A DNA stretch of 64,000 nucleotides from Parvivirga hydrogeniphila (lineage in GTDB: Bacteria > Actinomycetota > Coriobacteriia > Anaerosomatales > Anaerosomataceae), in NCBI RefSeq assembly GCF_023371205.1, contig NZ_JAMCCO010000001.1, positions 492,662 through 556,661 of the forward strand, given 5' to 3'. A model generated the notes under the pieces. It did no database searches. It saw only the letters and a program-made list of their open reading frames with translations, and had not been told where the DNA came from. Positions 24,674 to 35,362 of this stretch are shown here, in pieces (position 1 is the stretch's first letter; each line of letters begins with the position of its first letter). Both the position numbers and the translations under genes were made by a program.

Positions 24674-25324
24674 ATGTCTTCCCCGCCAGCAGAGATTCCA
24701 GCAGGCGTGATCGAACGGTTGCCCGTCTACCTTGGAGCTCTCATACAGCTCAGACACGAAGGTCGCACGACGGTGTCCTCGGCGCGGCTCGGCGAGCTCA
24801 CCGGGATCAATCCAACGCAGATCCGTCGGGACTTGACGCGGTTCGGCTCGTTCGGTAAGCGCGGCGTCGGGTACGACATCGCGCTTCTCGTCGACAGCAT
24901 CCAGCGGATACTCGGTGCCGACCATGTGCATCGGCTGGCCCTTATCGGCGCGGGGAATCTCGGCTCTGCGATCGCTGGATACGACGGGTTGAAGCAGCAC
25001 GGCTTCTACGTCACGGCCGTGTTCGACAACGATCCCAAGAAGGTCGGCACGCGCATCGGCGACGTGGTCGTCCGGCACGTCGACGAGCTGCCGCGCGTCG
25101 CGGCGGACCAGAACATCCGGATCGCCGTGCTTGCCGTTCCGCCCGAGGCCGCGCAGCAAGCGGCGGATCTCGTGTGCAATGCCGGGATCAAGATCATCCT
25201 CAACTACACCCCGGCGCTCGTGAGCGTCCCGCCGGGGGTCAGGCTTCACAACACGGATCCCGTGCTCGAACTGCTGCACACGCTGTACTACCTCTCGCGG
25301 GCGGAGGGGACGGACAAGGTCTAG
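24674..25324 (+). CDS. rex: Redox-sensing transcriptional repressor Rex
   Basis: 216 residues from ATG. The N-terminal winged helix (residues about 12-80) has the DNA-reading NPTQIRRDLTRFGSFGKRGVGY. The Rossmann domain has GAGNLGSAI at about 97-105 for NADH/NAD binding, followed by FDNDPKK. The C-terminal helix (DPVLELLHTLYYLSR) swaps between subunits. Rex leaves DNA when the NADH/NAD ratio rises and so derepresses fermentation and respiration genes. Its own operator lies just upstream. Confidence 0.96.
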   Translation: MSSPPAEIPAGVIERLPVYLGALIQLRHEGRTTVSSARLGELTGINPTQIRRDLTRFGSFGKRGVGYDIALLVDSIQRILGADHVHRLALIGAGNLGSAIAGYDGLKQHGFYVTAVFDNDPKKVGTRIGDVVVRHVDELPRVAADQNIRIAVLAVPPEAAQQAADLVCNAGIKIILNYTPALVSVPPGVRLHNTDPVLELLHTLYYLSRAEGTDKV

Positions 25325-25463
25325 CGAGCAGGAGGATGCGGACAGGGTCTCGTATTCGAACCCTGCGACTGCTAGCGCAGACGGTGCAGCGGTGCTACTG
25401 TATGGGAACGCTCAGACGCTTCCGTGCGCGCCTGCGCGAGGACGACAGTCATAAGGAGGACAG

Positions 25464-25679
25464 ATGGCTGCATTCGGTCTACCCATGGGCGGAGAGCTCT
25501 GGGTCATCTTGATCATCGTGCTCGTCCTGTTCGGACCATCGCAGCTCCCGAAGCTTGCGAAGATGTTCGGGGAATCCGCGAAGGCCTTGAAAGAAGGGCT
25601 GCAGGAGGGTCTGGACGAGGACGAGACCAAGTCGGAGCCTGCGAAGTCCGAAGAGAAGAGCTCTGAGAAGACGGAGTAG
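25464..25679 (+). CDS. tatA: Twin-arginine translocase subunit TatA/E
   Basis: 71 residues from ATG with AAGGAGGA ahead. A short membrane helix (ELWVILIIVLVLFGP) is followed by the hinge and the amphipathic helix with the family motif LPKLAKMFGESAKALKEG, then an acidic/lysine tail. TatA multimerises to let folded proteins cross the membrane after TatBC binds them. No tatC is in the window. It is 139 bases from rex; that gap holds a short CAGGGT/ACCCTG hairpin at 25343-25365 and no other visible feature. Confidence 0.93.
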   Translation: MAAFGLPMGGELWVILIIVLVLFGPSQLPKLAKMFGESAKALKEGLQEGLDEDETKSEPAKSEEKSSEKTE

Positions 25680-25698
25680 GTCCATTCCGCTTTCCCGG

Positions 25699-25732
25699 GC
25701 GCTCGCCGGTGCCATCAGGCGCTGGCGAGCGC
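25699..25732 (+). terminator. Possible terminator of tatA
   Basis: GCGCTCGCC (25699-25707) and GGCGAGCGC (25724-25732) pair perfectly over 9 bases around a 16-base loop, followed by TTGTG. Confidence 0.45.
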
Positions 25733-25760
25733 TTGTGCGCTTGGCCCCATGATGTATACT
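25733..25760 (+). promoter_or_regulatory. Promoter of greA
   Basis: TTGTGC (25733-25738) and TATACT (25755-25760) with a 16-base spacer, about 65 bases before the greA start. Confidence 0.5.
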
Positions 25761-25825
25761 CTCACGAGCGTTTTTCAGGCACCGGGCACGCTGCCCGCCA
25801 GCTTCAGGACCGATCAGGAGCAGCC

Positions 25826-26299
25826 ATGCACGAAGAAGTCGTGCTGACCCCCGAAGGCCAGGCACGTTTGGAGGCCGAGCTTCACCACTTGGAGACCGTG
25901 CGCCGGCGCGAGGTCGGCGAGCGGATCAAGGAGGCCAAGGAGTTCGGCGACATCTCGGAGAACTCCGAGTACGACGACGCGAAGAACGAGCAGGCGTGGG
26001 TGGAGAGCCGCATCGCGGAGATCAACGCCATCTTGTCTCACGCGACCGTGCTCGAGGCGCCGAAGAAGAGCAGCAAGGTCGTGCTCGGCTCGCGCGTGGA
26101 GCTCAAGGACCGCGCCACAGGAGAGACGCACGTCTTCACCGTCGTCGGCTCGGCGGAGGCCGATCCTTCCAACGCGAAGATCTCCAACGAGTCTCCCGTC
26201 GGGCAGGCCATCATGGGCAAGAAGAAGGGCGAGGTCGTCACCGTGACGACGCCTCGCGGCAGCGTCATCGAGTACGAGATCCTCTCGATCAAGAACTGA
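25826..26299 (+). CDS. greA: Transcription elongation factor GreA
   Basis: 157 residues, full length. The N-terminal coiled coil ends in the catalytic tip with acidic residues (KEFGDISENSEYDDAKNEQ), which enters the polymerase secondary channel and triggers cleavage of backtracked RNA. The C-terminal FKBP-like domain has VVLGSRVEL, SPVGQAIMGKKKGEVV and the last strand. AGGAG stands 5 bases before the ATG. It is followed after 3 bases by lysS, as one operon. Confidence 0.97.
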   Translation: MHEEVVLTPEGQARLEAELHHLETVRRREVGERIKEAKEFGDISENSEYDDAKNEQAWVESRIAEINAILSHATVLEAPKKSSKVVLGSRVELKDRATGETHVFTVVGSAEADPSNAKISNESPVGQAIMGKKKGEVVTVTTPRGSVIEYEILSIKN

Positions 26300-26302
26300 C
26301 GC

Positions 26303-27805
<1,503 letters not shown>

Positions 27806-27851
27806 GACGCCCCTTTAGGATCGAGCCGCCCTCCCCGGTGTCAGCCCGCGG

Positions 27852-27864
27852 GGGTAGAATACCC
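27852..27864. promoter_or_regulatory. Inverted repeat GGGTA-GAA-TACCC upstream of clpC
   Basis: Perfect 5-base arms around GAA. It contains a possible -10 (TAGAAT, 27855-27860), so a protein bound here would block the clpC promoter. It is not a CtsR-type direct repeat. No clear -35 is seen. Confidence 0.35.
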
Positions 27865-27917
27865 ATAGGACCCTTCCGCCGAGAGTATCGGCGTCACAGA
27901 TGGCGAGGCGATATCCC

Positions 27918-30473
27918 ATGTTCGAACGGTTCACAGAGAAGGCCCGGCGCGTGGTGGTCTACGCGCAAGAAGAGGCCCGCATGCTCAACCAGAACTACAT
28001 CGGCACCGAGCATCTTTTGCTCGGGCTGATGCGCGAGCCCGACGGCGTTGCCGTCAAAGCGCTCGAGTCGCTCAGGATCTCTCCGGACGACGTCCGCCAG
28101 CAGGTCGAGGAGCTCATCGGCAGGGGCACGTACGTCCCGACCGGGCACATCCCGTTCACGCCGCGAGCCAAGAAGGTACTGGAGCTGTCGCTCCGCGAAG
28201 CGCTGCAGCTCGGCCACAACTACATCGGAACCGAACACATCCTGCTCGGCCTCATCCGGGAGGGCGAGGGCGTGGCCGCCCAGGTTCTCGTGAACCTCGG
28301 CGCCGACTTGGAGAAGGTGCGCTCCGCAGTCATCCAGCTGCTGTCCGGCTACTACGGGCGGCAGGCGGAAGGCGCTGAAGAGCGGCGGTCGCGCGGCGGC
28401 GAGGGAGGCTCGCTGCTCGACGAGTTCGGGCGCAACCTCACCCGCGCGGCACTCGAAGGCAAGCTCGACCCGGTGGTCGGGCGCCAGCAGGAGATCGAGC
28501 GGGTCATGCAGATCCTCTCGCGACGTACGAAGAACAACCCGGTGCTGATCGGCGAGCCGGGCGTCGGCAAGACCGCCGTCGTCGAGGGGCTCGCGCAGAA
28601 GATCGCTCGCGACGAGGTCCCGGAGACGCTGCGGGACAAGCAGCTGTACACCCTCGATCTGGCTGCGCTGGTGGCTGGAAGCAAGTACCGGGGCGAGTTC
28701 GAAGAGCGCCTCAAGAAGGTCATGAAGGAGATCCGCGAGCGTGGCGACATCATCCTGTTCGTGGACGAGATGCACACGCTCGTCGGGGCCGGGGCAGCGG
28801 AAGGCGCCATCGACGCCGCGAGCATCATCAAGCCGGCGCTCGCGCGCGGCGAGCTGCAGACCATCGGCGCCACCACGCTCGACGAGTATCGCAAGTACGT
28901 CGAGAAGGACCCGGCGCTCGAGCGGCGGTTCCAGCCCATCATGGTGGGCGAACCGAGCGTCGAAGAGACCAAGGCGATCCTGTACGGACTGCGTGACCGG
29001 TACGAGGCGCACCACCGGGTCTCGATCACCGATGGCGCCATCGACGCAGCCGCCACCCTGGCAGACCGGTACATCTCCGACCGGTTCCTGCCCGACAAGG
29101 CCATCGACCTCATCGACGAGGCCGGCTCGAAGATGCGCATCAAGACGATGACGGCGCCTCCGGGCATCCGCGAGGTCGAAGAGCGGCTCAAGCAGGTGCG
29201 GCAGGAGAAAGAGGCCGCGATCGAAGCGCAGGAGTTCGAGAAGGCCGCTGCGCTCCGCGATAAAGAGAAGCAAATCATCGCCGAGAAGCGGCGTATGGAA
29301 GAGGAGTGGCGTCGGCCGGACAACAACCGTGTCGTCGAGGTCACCGAGAAGGAGATCGCCGAAGTCGTCTCCATGTGGACGGGCATCCCCGTGGCGTCCC
29401 TCACCGAAGAGGAGACGCAGAAGCTCCTGCGGATGGAGGCGTCGCTGCACGAGCGCATCGTCGGCCAGGACGAGGCGGTCACCGCGGTGAGCAAGGCCAT
29501 CCGCCGCACTCGCGCGGGCCTCAAGGACCCGTCACGACCTGCCGGGTCGTTCATCTTCCTGGGTCCGTCCGGAGTCGGGAAGACCGAGCTTGCCAAGGCG
29601 CTCGCGGAGTTCCTGTTCGGCAGCGAAGACGCGCTCATCCAGCTCGACATGTCCGAGTACATGGAGAAGCACACGGTCTCGCGGCTGATCGGCTCCCCGC
29701 CGGGGTACGTCGGTTTCGACGAGGGCGGGCAGCTCACGGAGGCCGTGCGGCGCAAGCCGTATTCGGTCGTGCTGTTCGACGAGATCGAGAAGGCGCATCC
29801 GGACGTGTTCAACGTCCTGCTGCAAATCCTCGAAGAAGGGCGGCTCACTGACGCCCAAGGCAGGCGCGTCGATTTCAAGAACACGATCATCATCATGACG
29901 AGCAACGTCGGGGCGCGCGACATCGCGAAGGGCAAGACCATCGGCTTCACGATGCAGCCTTCCGATGCGATGCCCTACGAGACGCTGAAAGAGCGCGTCA
30001 CCGGCGAGCTCAAGAAGATCTTCCGGCCGGAGTTCTTGAACCGCGTCGACGAAGTCATCGTGTTCCATGACCTCACCTCGGAGGAGATCGAGGCCATCGT
30101 CGATCTGATGGTGGCGAGGCTGCGCGAGCGCTTGGCGGAGCAGGGGATCGGGCTCGTTCTCACGCCGGAAGCGCGCTCGGTGCTCGCGAAGGAAGGCTTC
30201 GATCCCGCGCTCGGCGCGCGTCCGCTGAGGCGCGCGATCCAGCGGCTCGTGGAAGACCCGCTCTCGGAGCGGATCCTCGCAGGCGAGTGGCACCCCGGCG
30301 ACGTGGTCGAATTACGGGTGGAGGACGGCGTCATCACCTTCGCACACGGCGACCTCTCTCCCGAGGCGATCGTGCAGCCGTCGCGCCCGAAGCGCGCCAG
30401 AGCGTCGATGCCGCCGCGCAGCGGATCGCGCGGAGGGCGGACGCCGCAGTCCGACGGCCTCGCGGGCGAGTGA
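27918..30473 (+). CDS. clpC: ATP-dependent Clp protease ATPase subunit ClpC
   Basis: 851 residues from the ATG at 27918, giving the universal start [20 protein letters not shown]; an in-frame ATG at 27900 adds six residues. Two N-terminal Clp_N repeats, AAA module 1 with Walker A GEPGVGKT, a UVR/coiled-coil middle region (about 415-460), AAA module 2 with [12 protein letters not shown], and a basic C-terminal tail are all present. It unfolds substrates for ClpP. The ctsR-mcsA-mcsB genes that precede clpC in Bacillus are missing. Confidence 0.97.
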   Translation: MFERFTEKARRVVVYAQEEARMLNQNYIGTEHLLLGLMREPDGVAVKALESLRISPDDVRQQVEELIGRGTYVPTGHIPFTPRAKKVLELSLREALQLGHNYIGTEHILLGLIREGEGVAAQVLVNLGADLEKVRSAVIQLLSGYYGRQAEGAEERRSRGGEGGSLLDEFGRNLTRAALEGKLDPVVGRQQEIERVMQILSRRTKNNPVLIGEPGVGKTAVVEGLAQKIARDEVPETLRDKQLYTLDLAALVAGSKYRGEFEERLKKVMKEIRERGDIILFVDEMHTLVGAGAAEGAIDAASIIKPALARGELQTIGATTLDEYRKYVEKDPALERRFQPIMVGEPSVEETKAILYGLRDRYEAHHRVSITDGAIDAAATLADRYISDRFLPDKAIDLIDEAGSKMRIKTMTAPPGIREVEERLKQVRQEKEAAIEAQEFEKAAALRDKEKQIIAEKRRMEEEWRRPDNNRVVEVTEKEIAEVVSMWTGIPVASLTEEETQKLLRMEASLHERIVGQDEAVTAVSKAIRRTRAGLKDPSRPAGSFIFLGPSGVGKTELAKALAEFLFGSEDALIQLDMSEYMEKHTVSRLIGSPPGYVGFDEGGQLTEAVRRKPYSVVLFDEIEKAHPDVFNVLLQILEEGRLTDAQGRRVDFKNTIIIMTSNVGARDIAKGKTIGFTMQPSDAMPYETLKERVTGELKKIFRPEFLNRVDEVIVFHDLTSEEIEAIVDLMVARLRERLAEQGIGLVLTPEARSVLAKEGFDPALGARPLRRAIQRLVEDPLSERILAGEWHPGDVVELRVEDGVITFAHGDLSPEAIVQPSRPKRARASMPPRSGSRGGRTPQSDGLAGE

Positions 30474-30476
30474 GGC

Positions 30477-31835
30477 ATGGCGCGACCGCGCTCCGAGTGG
30501 CGATGCTCACAGTGCGGCCACGCCGCACCGAAGTGGCTCGGCCGTTGCCCGGTGTGCGGCGAGTACGGCACCTTCATCGAGGAGGCGCCGTCAGAAGCGG
30601 CGGCCTTTGGAGCGAGCGCGCCGCCACGGACGCCGATCGCGCTCGGGGACGTGCGTGTCGACCCAGCGACGAGGATCCGCACGGGCATCGATGAGCTCGA
30701 CCGCGTGCTCGGCGGAGGCATCGTCCGAGGCTCGGTCGTGCTCCTGGCAGGAGAGCCGGGCATCGGCAAGTCCACGCTGCTTCTCCAGGCGGCCAGCCGG
30801 CTTGCCGCACAGTGTCGGCGCGTGCTGTACGTGTGCGGCGAGGAGTCGGCCGAGCAGGTGCGCTTGCGAGCGGACCGACTCGGCGCCGACGGGCGCGTGC
30901 TCCTCCTTCCCGACGCCGAGGTCGAGGGCGTCGTCGCTACGGCGAAGGCGCAGGCCGTCGACGTGCTCGTGGTCGATTCGATACAGACGCTGGCCGACCC
31001 CGCAACACCCGGGCTCGCGGGCAGCGTGAGCCAGGTGCGCGCCTGCGCGCAGTCCCTGGTCGCGCTCGCGAAGGCGAGCGGCGTCGCGGTGATCATGGTG
31101 GGTCACGTGACGAAGGAGGGTACCGTTGCGGGTCCCCGCATCCTCGAGCACGTGGTCGACACCGTCCTGTCCTTCGAAGGCGACCGGGAGCATGCATACC
31201 GGGTCGTGAGGGCGGCGAAGAACCGCTTCGGTTCGGTGAGCGAGGTCGGGGTGTTCGAGATGACGGGCACGGGGCTCGAACCGATCTCGGATCCCTCAGG
31301 GCTCACGCTCGGGCAGCGCGCGCAAGACGCACCGGGCACGTGCGTGTTCCCGACGGTGGAGGGGACCCGGCCCATGCTGGTGGAGGTGCAGGCCCTGGTC
31401 ACACGCACCTGGCTGCCTGCACCGCGCAGGCACGCGGTCGGCGTCGACCTCGGACGCGTGCACCAGATGCTCGCCGTGCTCGAAGGTCGAACGGGCGTGC
31501 GGTTCGGGGAGCACGACGTGTACGTCTCCGTCGTCGGCGGCGTGCGGGTCTCCGATCCGGCGGTCGATCTGCCGCTCGCGCTCGCGCTCGTTTCTGCGAG
31601 AGAGGCCGTGCCGCTCTCGGGGCCGCTGGCAGCGTTCGGCGAGGTCGGCCTCACCGGCGAGCTCAGAGGCGTTCCGCACGGTGCGGCCCGAGCGGCCGAG
31701 TGCGGACGCGTGGGCGTGAAGACGCTTCTGGCGCCGGACGGCGCAGGGACGCTTGCCGCCGACGGGATGTCGGTGGTTCGGGTCGCGTCGCTGCGGTCTG
31801 CCCTGGCGCAGGCCGGGCTCGGCAACGCCGGCTGA
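30477..31835 (+). CDS. radA: DNA repair protein RadA/Sms
   Basis: 452 residues, starting 3 bases after clpC. The N-terminal zinc finger has C-SQ-C and C-PV-C pairs (WRCSQCGHAAPKWLGRCPVC). The RecA-like core has Walker A GEPGIGKST and the RadA-specific KNRFGSVSEVGVFEM. A Lon-like domain fills the C-terminal 150 residues. RadA is a branch-migrating helicase in recombination. Confidence 0.97.
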   Translation: MARPRSEWRCSQCGHAAPKWLGRCPVCGEYGTFIEEAPSEAAAFGASAPPRTPIALGDVRVDPATRIRTGIDELDRVLGGGIVRGSVVLLAGEPGIGKSTLLLQAASRLAAQCRRVLYVCGEESAEQVRLRADRLGADGRVLLLPDAEVEGVVATAKAQAVDVLVVDSIQTLADPATPGLAGSVSQVRACAQSLVALAKASGVAVIMVGHVTKEGTVAGPRILEHVVDTVLSFEGDREHAYRVVRAAKNRFGSVSEVGVFEMTGTGLEPISDPSGLTLGQRAQDAPGTCVFPTVEGTRPMLVEVQALVTRTWLPAPRRHAVGVDLGRVHQMLAVLEGRTGVRFGEHDVYVSVVGGVRVSDPAVDLPLALALVSAREAVPLSGPLAAFGEVGLTGELRGVPHGAARAAECGRVGVKTLLAPDGAGTLAADGMSVVRVASLRSALAQAGLGNAG

Positions 31836-31902
31836 TGCGCGTGCTCTAGCAGCGCACCGCCGCAGCGTGGCACAATCTGGGCAGGCGATGGCGGGAGGCC
31901 CG

Positions 31903-32964
31903 ATGGACACCGCGCAGAACGACGTCATGCTCCAGGCCCTTGCGGCGGTGGCGCCAGGCACGCCGCTGCGTGAAGGCCTCGACCACGTGATCTCCGCGCG
32001 CACGGGGGCGCTCATCGTCATCGGGGACGAGCGCGGGGTCGAGAGCATCAGCAATGGTGGTTTCGTCGTGGGCGTCCCGTACACGCCGCAGCGGCTGTTC
32101 GAGCTGGCGAAGATGGACGGCGCCATCACGCTTGACGCCGAGATGCGCCACATCCTCAAGGCGAACGTCCACCTCGTTCCCGACCCGGCCATTCCGACCT
32201 CTGAGACCGGCATGCGGCATCGCACCGCAGAGCGCGTGAGCCTCCAGACGGACGCGCTCGTCGTCTCGATCTCGCAGCGCAGGGACGTCGTGAGCCTGTA
32301 TCGTCGCGGGCAGAAGGTGGTGCTCGAAGACATCGAGGTCGTCCTCGCGAAGGCGAATCAAGCGCTCCAGACGCTCGAGCGCTACCGGACGCGTCTTGAC
32401 GAAGTCTCCACTCATCTCACCGTCCTCGAGTTCGAGAACGCATCCACCTTCCGTGAGGTCGCGCTCGTGATCCAGCGTGCCGAGATGGTGCTCAGAGTCG
32501 CGAAGGAAGTGACGCGGTACGTCGTCGAGCTCGGCGAGGACGGACGGCTCGTGCGGATGCAGGCCGATGAGCTCACGGCAGGCGTGGACGAGGACTACAC
32601 GATGCTCGTCCGCGACTACGCCGTCGACCCGTCGACGCGCACGGCGGCGCGCGCCCGGCAGAGGATCTCCGCGATGAAGCCGGAGCAGCTTCTCGATCCC
32701 CTTGCCGTCGTCCACGCGCTCGGGCACGCTGGCGGCGCTGATCTCATCGAGCAGCAGGTGCGGCCGCGCGGCTATCGCGTGCTGAGGCACATACCTGCCC
32801 TCCCAAGCTCCGTGGCGAACCGCGTCGTCGACAGGTTCCAGACGCTCGCTGCGCTGCTGGGCGCGTCCGAGCAGCAGCTCGACGACGTCGAGGGGGTCGG
32901 TGCCCGGCGCGCTGCCGCCATCCTCGACGGTCTGCGCCGCATGCGCGAGCATCCCGGCGGGTAG
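31903..32964 (+). CDS. disA: Diadenylate cyclase DisA
   Basis: 353 residues from ATG 31903, with GGGAGG 4 bases ahead; an ATG at 31888 is in frame but has no ribosome site. The DAC domain (1-145) keeps the active motifs D72-G-A and R105-H-R, so c-di-AMP synthesis is expected. A helical spine follows, and a helix-hairpin-helix domain (about 300-350, LDDVEGVGARRAAAIL) binds branched DNA. DisA scans the chromosome and lowers c-di-AMP output at lesions. The 153-base gap after it holds only the short ORF described with the next gene. Confidence 0.96.
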   Translation: MDTAQNDVMLQALAAVAPGTPLREGLDHVISARTGALIVIGDERGVESISNGGFVVGVPYTPQRLFELAKMDGAITLDAEMRHILKANVHLVPDPAIPTSETGMRHRTAERVSLQTDALVVSISQRRDVVSLYRRGQKVVLEDIEVVLAKANQALQTLERYRTRLDEVSTHLTVLEFENASTFREVALVIQRAEMVLRVAKEVTRYVVELGEDGRLVRMQADELTAGVDEDYTMLVRDYAVDPSTRTAARARQRISAMKPEQLLDPLAVVHALGHAGGADLIEQQVRPRGYRVLRHIPALPSSVANRVVDRFQTLAALLGASEQQLDDVEGVGARRAAAILDGLRRMREHPGG

Positions 32965-33117
32965 CAGCAGCCAGCAGCGAGCGTACAGACAGCCGCTCGT
33001 CGCGGTGAGGAATCCGCTCGTCGCCTCCTGTGCTAGACTGAACGCAACGATGCCGTTCCGTTCTGGCGTGAAGGAGGTGAGGGCGCACCGGCAGATGCGT
33101 CTCCGGTCGTCACAGGC

Positions 33118-34152
33118 ATGATCGTGCAGTTGATGCGGTTCGTGCTGCTGACGGCGGGCGCGTTCGGTGGTTATTCGGTCACTCGGCTTGCCGACTGGCC
33201 GTCCCAGACAGGCTTCTCTCAGGAATCCGTCATCATACTGTTCATCATTCTGGGAAGCTCGATGGGGTACCTGCTCGGCGGCATCCTCGGCCGAGAGGTG
33301 ACCACCCAGTTCCGCCGCCTCGAGCAGCAGATTTCCGAGTTCCAGCCCGCAGAGCTGGTGTTCGGCGCGCTGGGGCTCATCGTCGGTCTGGCGATCGCGT
33401 TCTTCGTCTCCGACCCCCTCCGCCTTCTCAAGCCGACGTGGCTTTCGTTCCTCGCCATCGTCGGGGTGTACGGGCTGTTCGGGTACGCCGTCACGAGGCT
33501 GTTCTTGTTGCGCCGTCACGAGGTCGCGCGGCAGGTCTTCTCGCAGGCCGCTCAGCAGTCCCGCGAGCGCCCGAAGTTCCTCGACACCAGCGCCGTCATC
33601 GATGGGCGGTTCGAGGCGATCGTCAAGTCCGGGTTCCTGGAAGGCCCGCTGCGTGTCCCGCGCTTCGTGCTCGTCGAGCTGCAGACGCTTGCGGACTCGG
33701 CAGACGACCTCAAGCGTGCGCGTGGCCGTCGGGGGCTTGATGCGCTGACGGCGCTCTCTGCGCTCGACGACCTAGTGACGGTGGTGGATGCCGACTATCC
33801 TGACGTGCCCACTGTGGACGCCAAGATGATCCGCCTCGCCCAGTCATCGGGCGGTGCGATCGTGACGGCCGACCACAACCTGACGCAAGTGGCGCGCGTC
33901 GAGGGCGTCGACGTCCTCAACCTGAACGAGCTCGCCGAAGCCGTCCGCCCGGTGTACCTGCCTGGTGACCGGTTCGTGCTCGGCGTGGCCAAGCCGGGCA
34001 AGGAGCCCGACCAGGGCGTCGGGTATCTCGGCGACGGCACCATGGTCGTCGTCACGGACGGGCGCGACGCGGTCGGCCGGGAGGTCGAGGTAGAGGTGAC
34101 CTCCGTCCTGCAGACGTCTGCCGGCCGCATGATCTTCGCGAAGGCGGTGTGA
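33118..34152 (+). CDS. yacL: PIN/TRAM-domain membrane protein, YacL-like
   Basis: 344 residues. About four membrane helices occupy residues 5-130. The PIN domain follows with FLDTSAVIDGR (acidic D156 and D162), and a C-terminal TRAM domain (about 275-344) ends the protein. In Bacillus the same gene lies between disA and ispD. Its start is unusual: a 23-codon reading frame (ATG 33050 to TGA 33121), preceded by no strong ribosome site but containing AAGGAGGTGA, overlaps this ATG as ATGA, so translation may be coupled. RNase activity is inferred from the fold. Confidence 0.92.
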   Translation: MIVQLMRFVLLTAGAFGGYSVTRLADWPSQTGFSQESVIILFIILGSSMGYLLGGILGREVTTQFRRLEQQISEFQPAELVFGALGLIVGLAIAFFVSDPLRLLKPTWLSFLAIVGVYGLFGYAVTRLFLLRRHEVARQVFSQAAQQSRERPKFLDTSAVIDGRFEAIVKSGFLEGPLRVPRFVLVELQTLADSADDLKRARGRRGLDALTALSALDDLVTVVDADYPDVPTVDAKMIRLAQSSGGAIVTADHNLTQVARVEGVDVLNLNELAEAVRPVYLPGDRFVLGVAKPGKEPDQGVGYLGDGTMVVVTDGRDAVGREVEVEVTSVLQTSAGRMIFAKAV

Positions 34153-34865
34153 GCGTGCGCGTCGCAGCCATCGTCGCGGCAGCCGGATCCGGCGAGCGCT
34201 TCGGGCGTGCTGGCGGCAAGCAGCTCGCACCGCTCGCGGGCGCGACCGTCCTCGAACACGCGGTTCGGCCGCTTGCCGCGTGCAGGCGGATCGAGGCGGT
34301 GGTGGTCGTGGCGAATCCTGCCGACGTGGACACGGTCGCTGCGTTGTTGGCCAGGGAACCGAAAGTCGTGCGCGTCGTGGCGGGCGGGGCGACGAGGCAG
34401 GAGTCCGTCATGCGCGGCCTGGATGCGCTGCCTGCTGGCGTGGACGTCGTCGTCGTGCACGACGGAGCGCGCCCGCTTCTGGCAGCGGACACCGTCGATG
34501 CGGTCCTCGATGCGCTCGATGAGGGGTCGGACGCAGTGATCGTGGGGCATCCGAGCTACGACACCGTGAAGTCCGTCGGCCCGGACGGCATCGTCGAGCG
34601 CACGGAGGACCGTGAGCGCTTGTGGCTCGTGCAGACGCCGCAGGTCTTCCGGGCACAGACGCTCCGGACTGCGCTGGAAGGCGCTGCTCGCACCGGTGTC
34701 ACCGGCACCGATGACGCCGCTCTCGTGGAGGCCAGCGGCGGTCGCGTTCGCGTCGTGCGAGGATCCCGCGACAACGTGAAAGTGACGGTGCCCGAGGACC
34801 TGGTCCTCGCAGAGGCGGTCCTGCGGGCGCGGGCGGCGCGTGGCCCGAAGAAGGGCAGAGGGTGA
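34149..34865 (+). CDS. ispD: 2-C-methyl-D-erythritol 4-phosphate cytidylyltransferase
   Basis: 238 residues from a GTG overlapping the yacL stop. IspD makes CDP-methylerythritol, the third step of the MEP isoprenoid route. The nucleotide-binding loop AAAGSGERFG and K25, the HDGARPLL motif, and the TPQVFR and VPEDLVLAE segments are all present. It is coupled to ispF (ATGA-type overlap). Confidence 0.96.
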   Translation: MSVRVAAIVAAAGSGERFGRAGGKQLAPLAGATVLEHAVRPLAACRRIEAVVVVANPADVDTVAALLAREPKVVRVVAGGATRQESVMRGLDALPAGVDVVVVHDGARPLLAADTVDAVLDALDEGSDAVIVGHPSYDTVKSVGPDGIVERTEDRERLWLVQTPQVFRAQTLRTALEGAARTGVTGTDDAALVEASGGRVRVVRGSRDNVKVTVPEDLVLAEAVLRARAARGPKKGRG

Positions 34866-35362
34866 TGGTCGTGAGCGGTTCGCAGCGAATCGGGTTGGGC
34901 TTCGACGCCCACGCGTTCGTCGAAGGCCGTCCGCTCGTGCTCGGCGGAGTCGAGCTTCCGAGCGACCGGGGGCTTGCGGGGCACTCCGACGCCGACGTGC
35001 TGGTCCACGCGCTGATGGACGCGATCGTCGGCGCGCTGCGCGAGGGCGACATCGGCCGCCTGTTCCCCGACGACGACCCGGCGTACGAGGGCGCGTCGAG
35101 CATCAGGTTGTTGGAGCAGGTGGCCGCGCTCATGCGCTCCCGAGGATTCGAGCTCGTGGATGCGGACTGCGTCGTGGCGCTCGAGCGGCCAAAGGTGGCG
35201 CCGCACCGCGATGAGATGCGGCGGCGCATCGCCGAAGCGCTCGGGGTCGAGGTCGAGCGGATCGGCGTGAAGGCCACCACCACCGAAGGGCTCGGCTTCG
35301 TCGGTCGAGAAGAAGGTGCTGCCGCCTACGCCGTGGTGCTGCTGGAGCGTGCGCGGCCATGA
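34865..35362 (+). CDS. ispF: 2-C-methyl-D-erythritol 2,4-cyclodiphosphate synthase
   Basis: 165 residues from the ATG at 34865, whose first base is the last base of the ispD stop; a GTG at 34862 is also in frame. Metal and substrate motifs are FDAHAF near the start, GHSDADVLVHALMDA, the GDIGRLFP loop and the KATTTEGLGF C-terminal strand. It forms the cyclodiphosphate ring in the MEP pathway as a homotrimer. The stop overlaps gltX as ATGA. Confidence 0.97.
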   Translation: MVVSGSQRIGLGFDAHAFVEGRPLVLGGVELPSDRGLAGHSDADVLVHALMDAIVGALREGDIGRLFPDDDPAYEGASSIRLLEQVAALMRSRGFELVDADCVVALERPKVAPHRDEMRRRIAEALGVEVERIGVKATTTEGLGFVGREEGAAAYAVVLLERARP

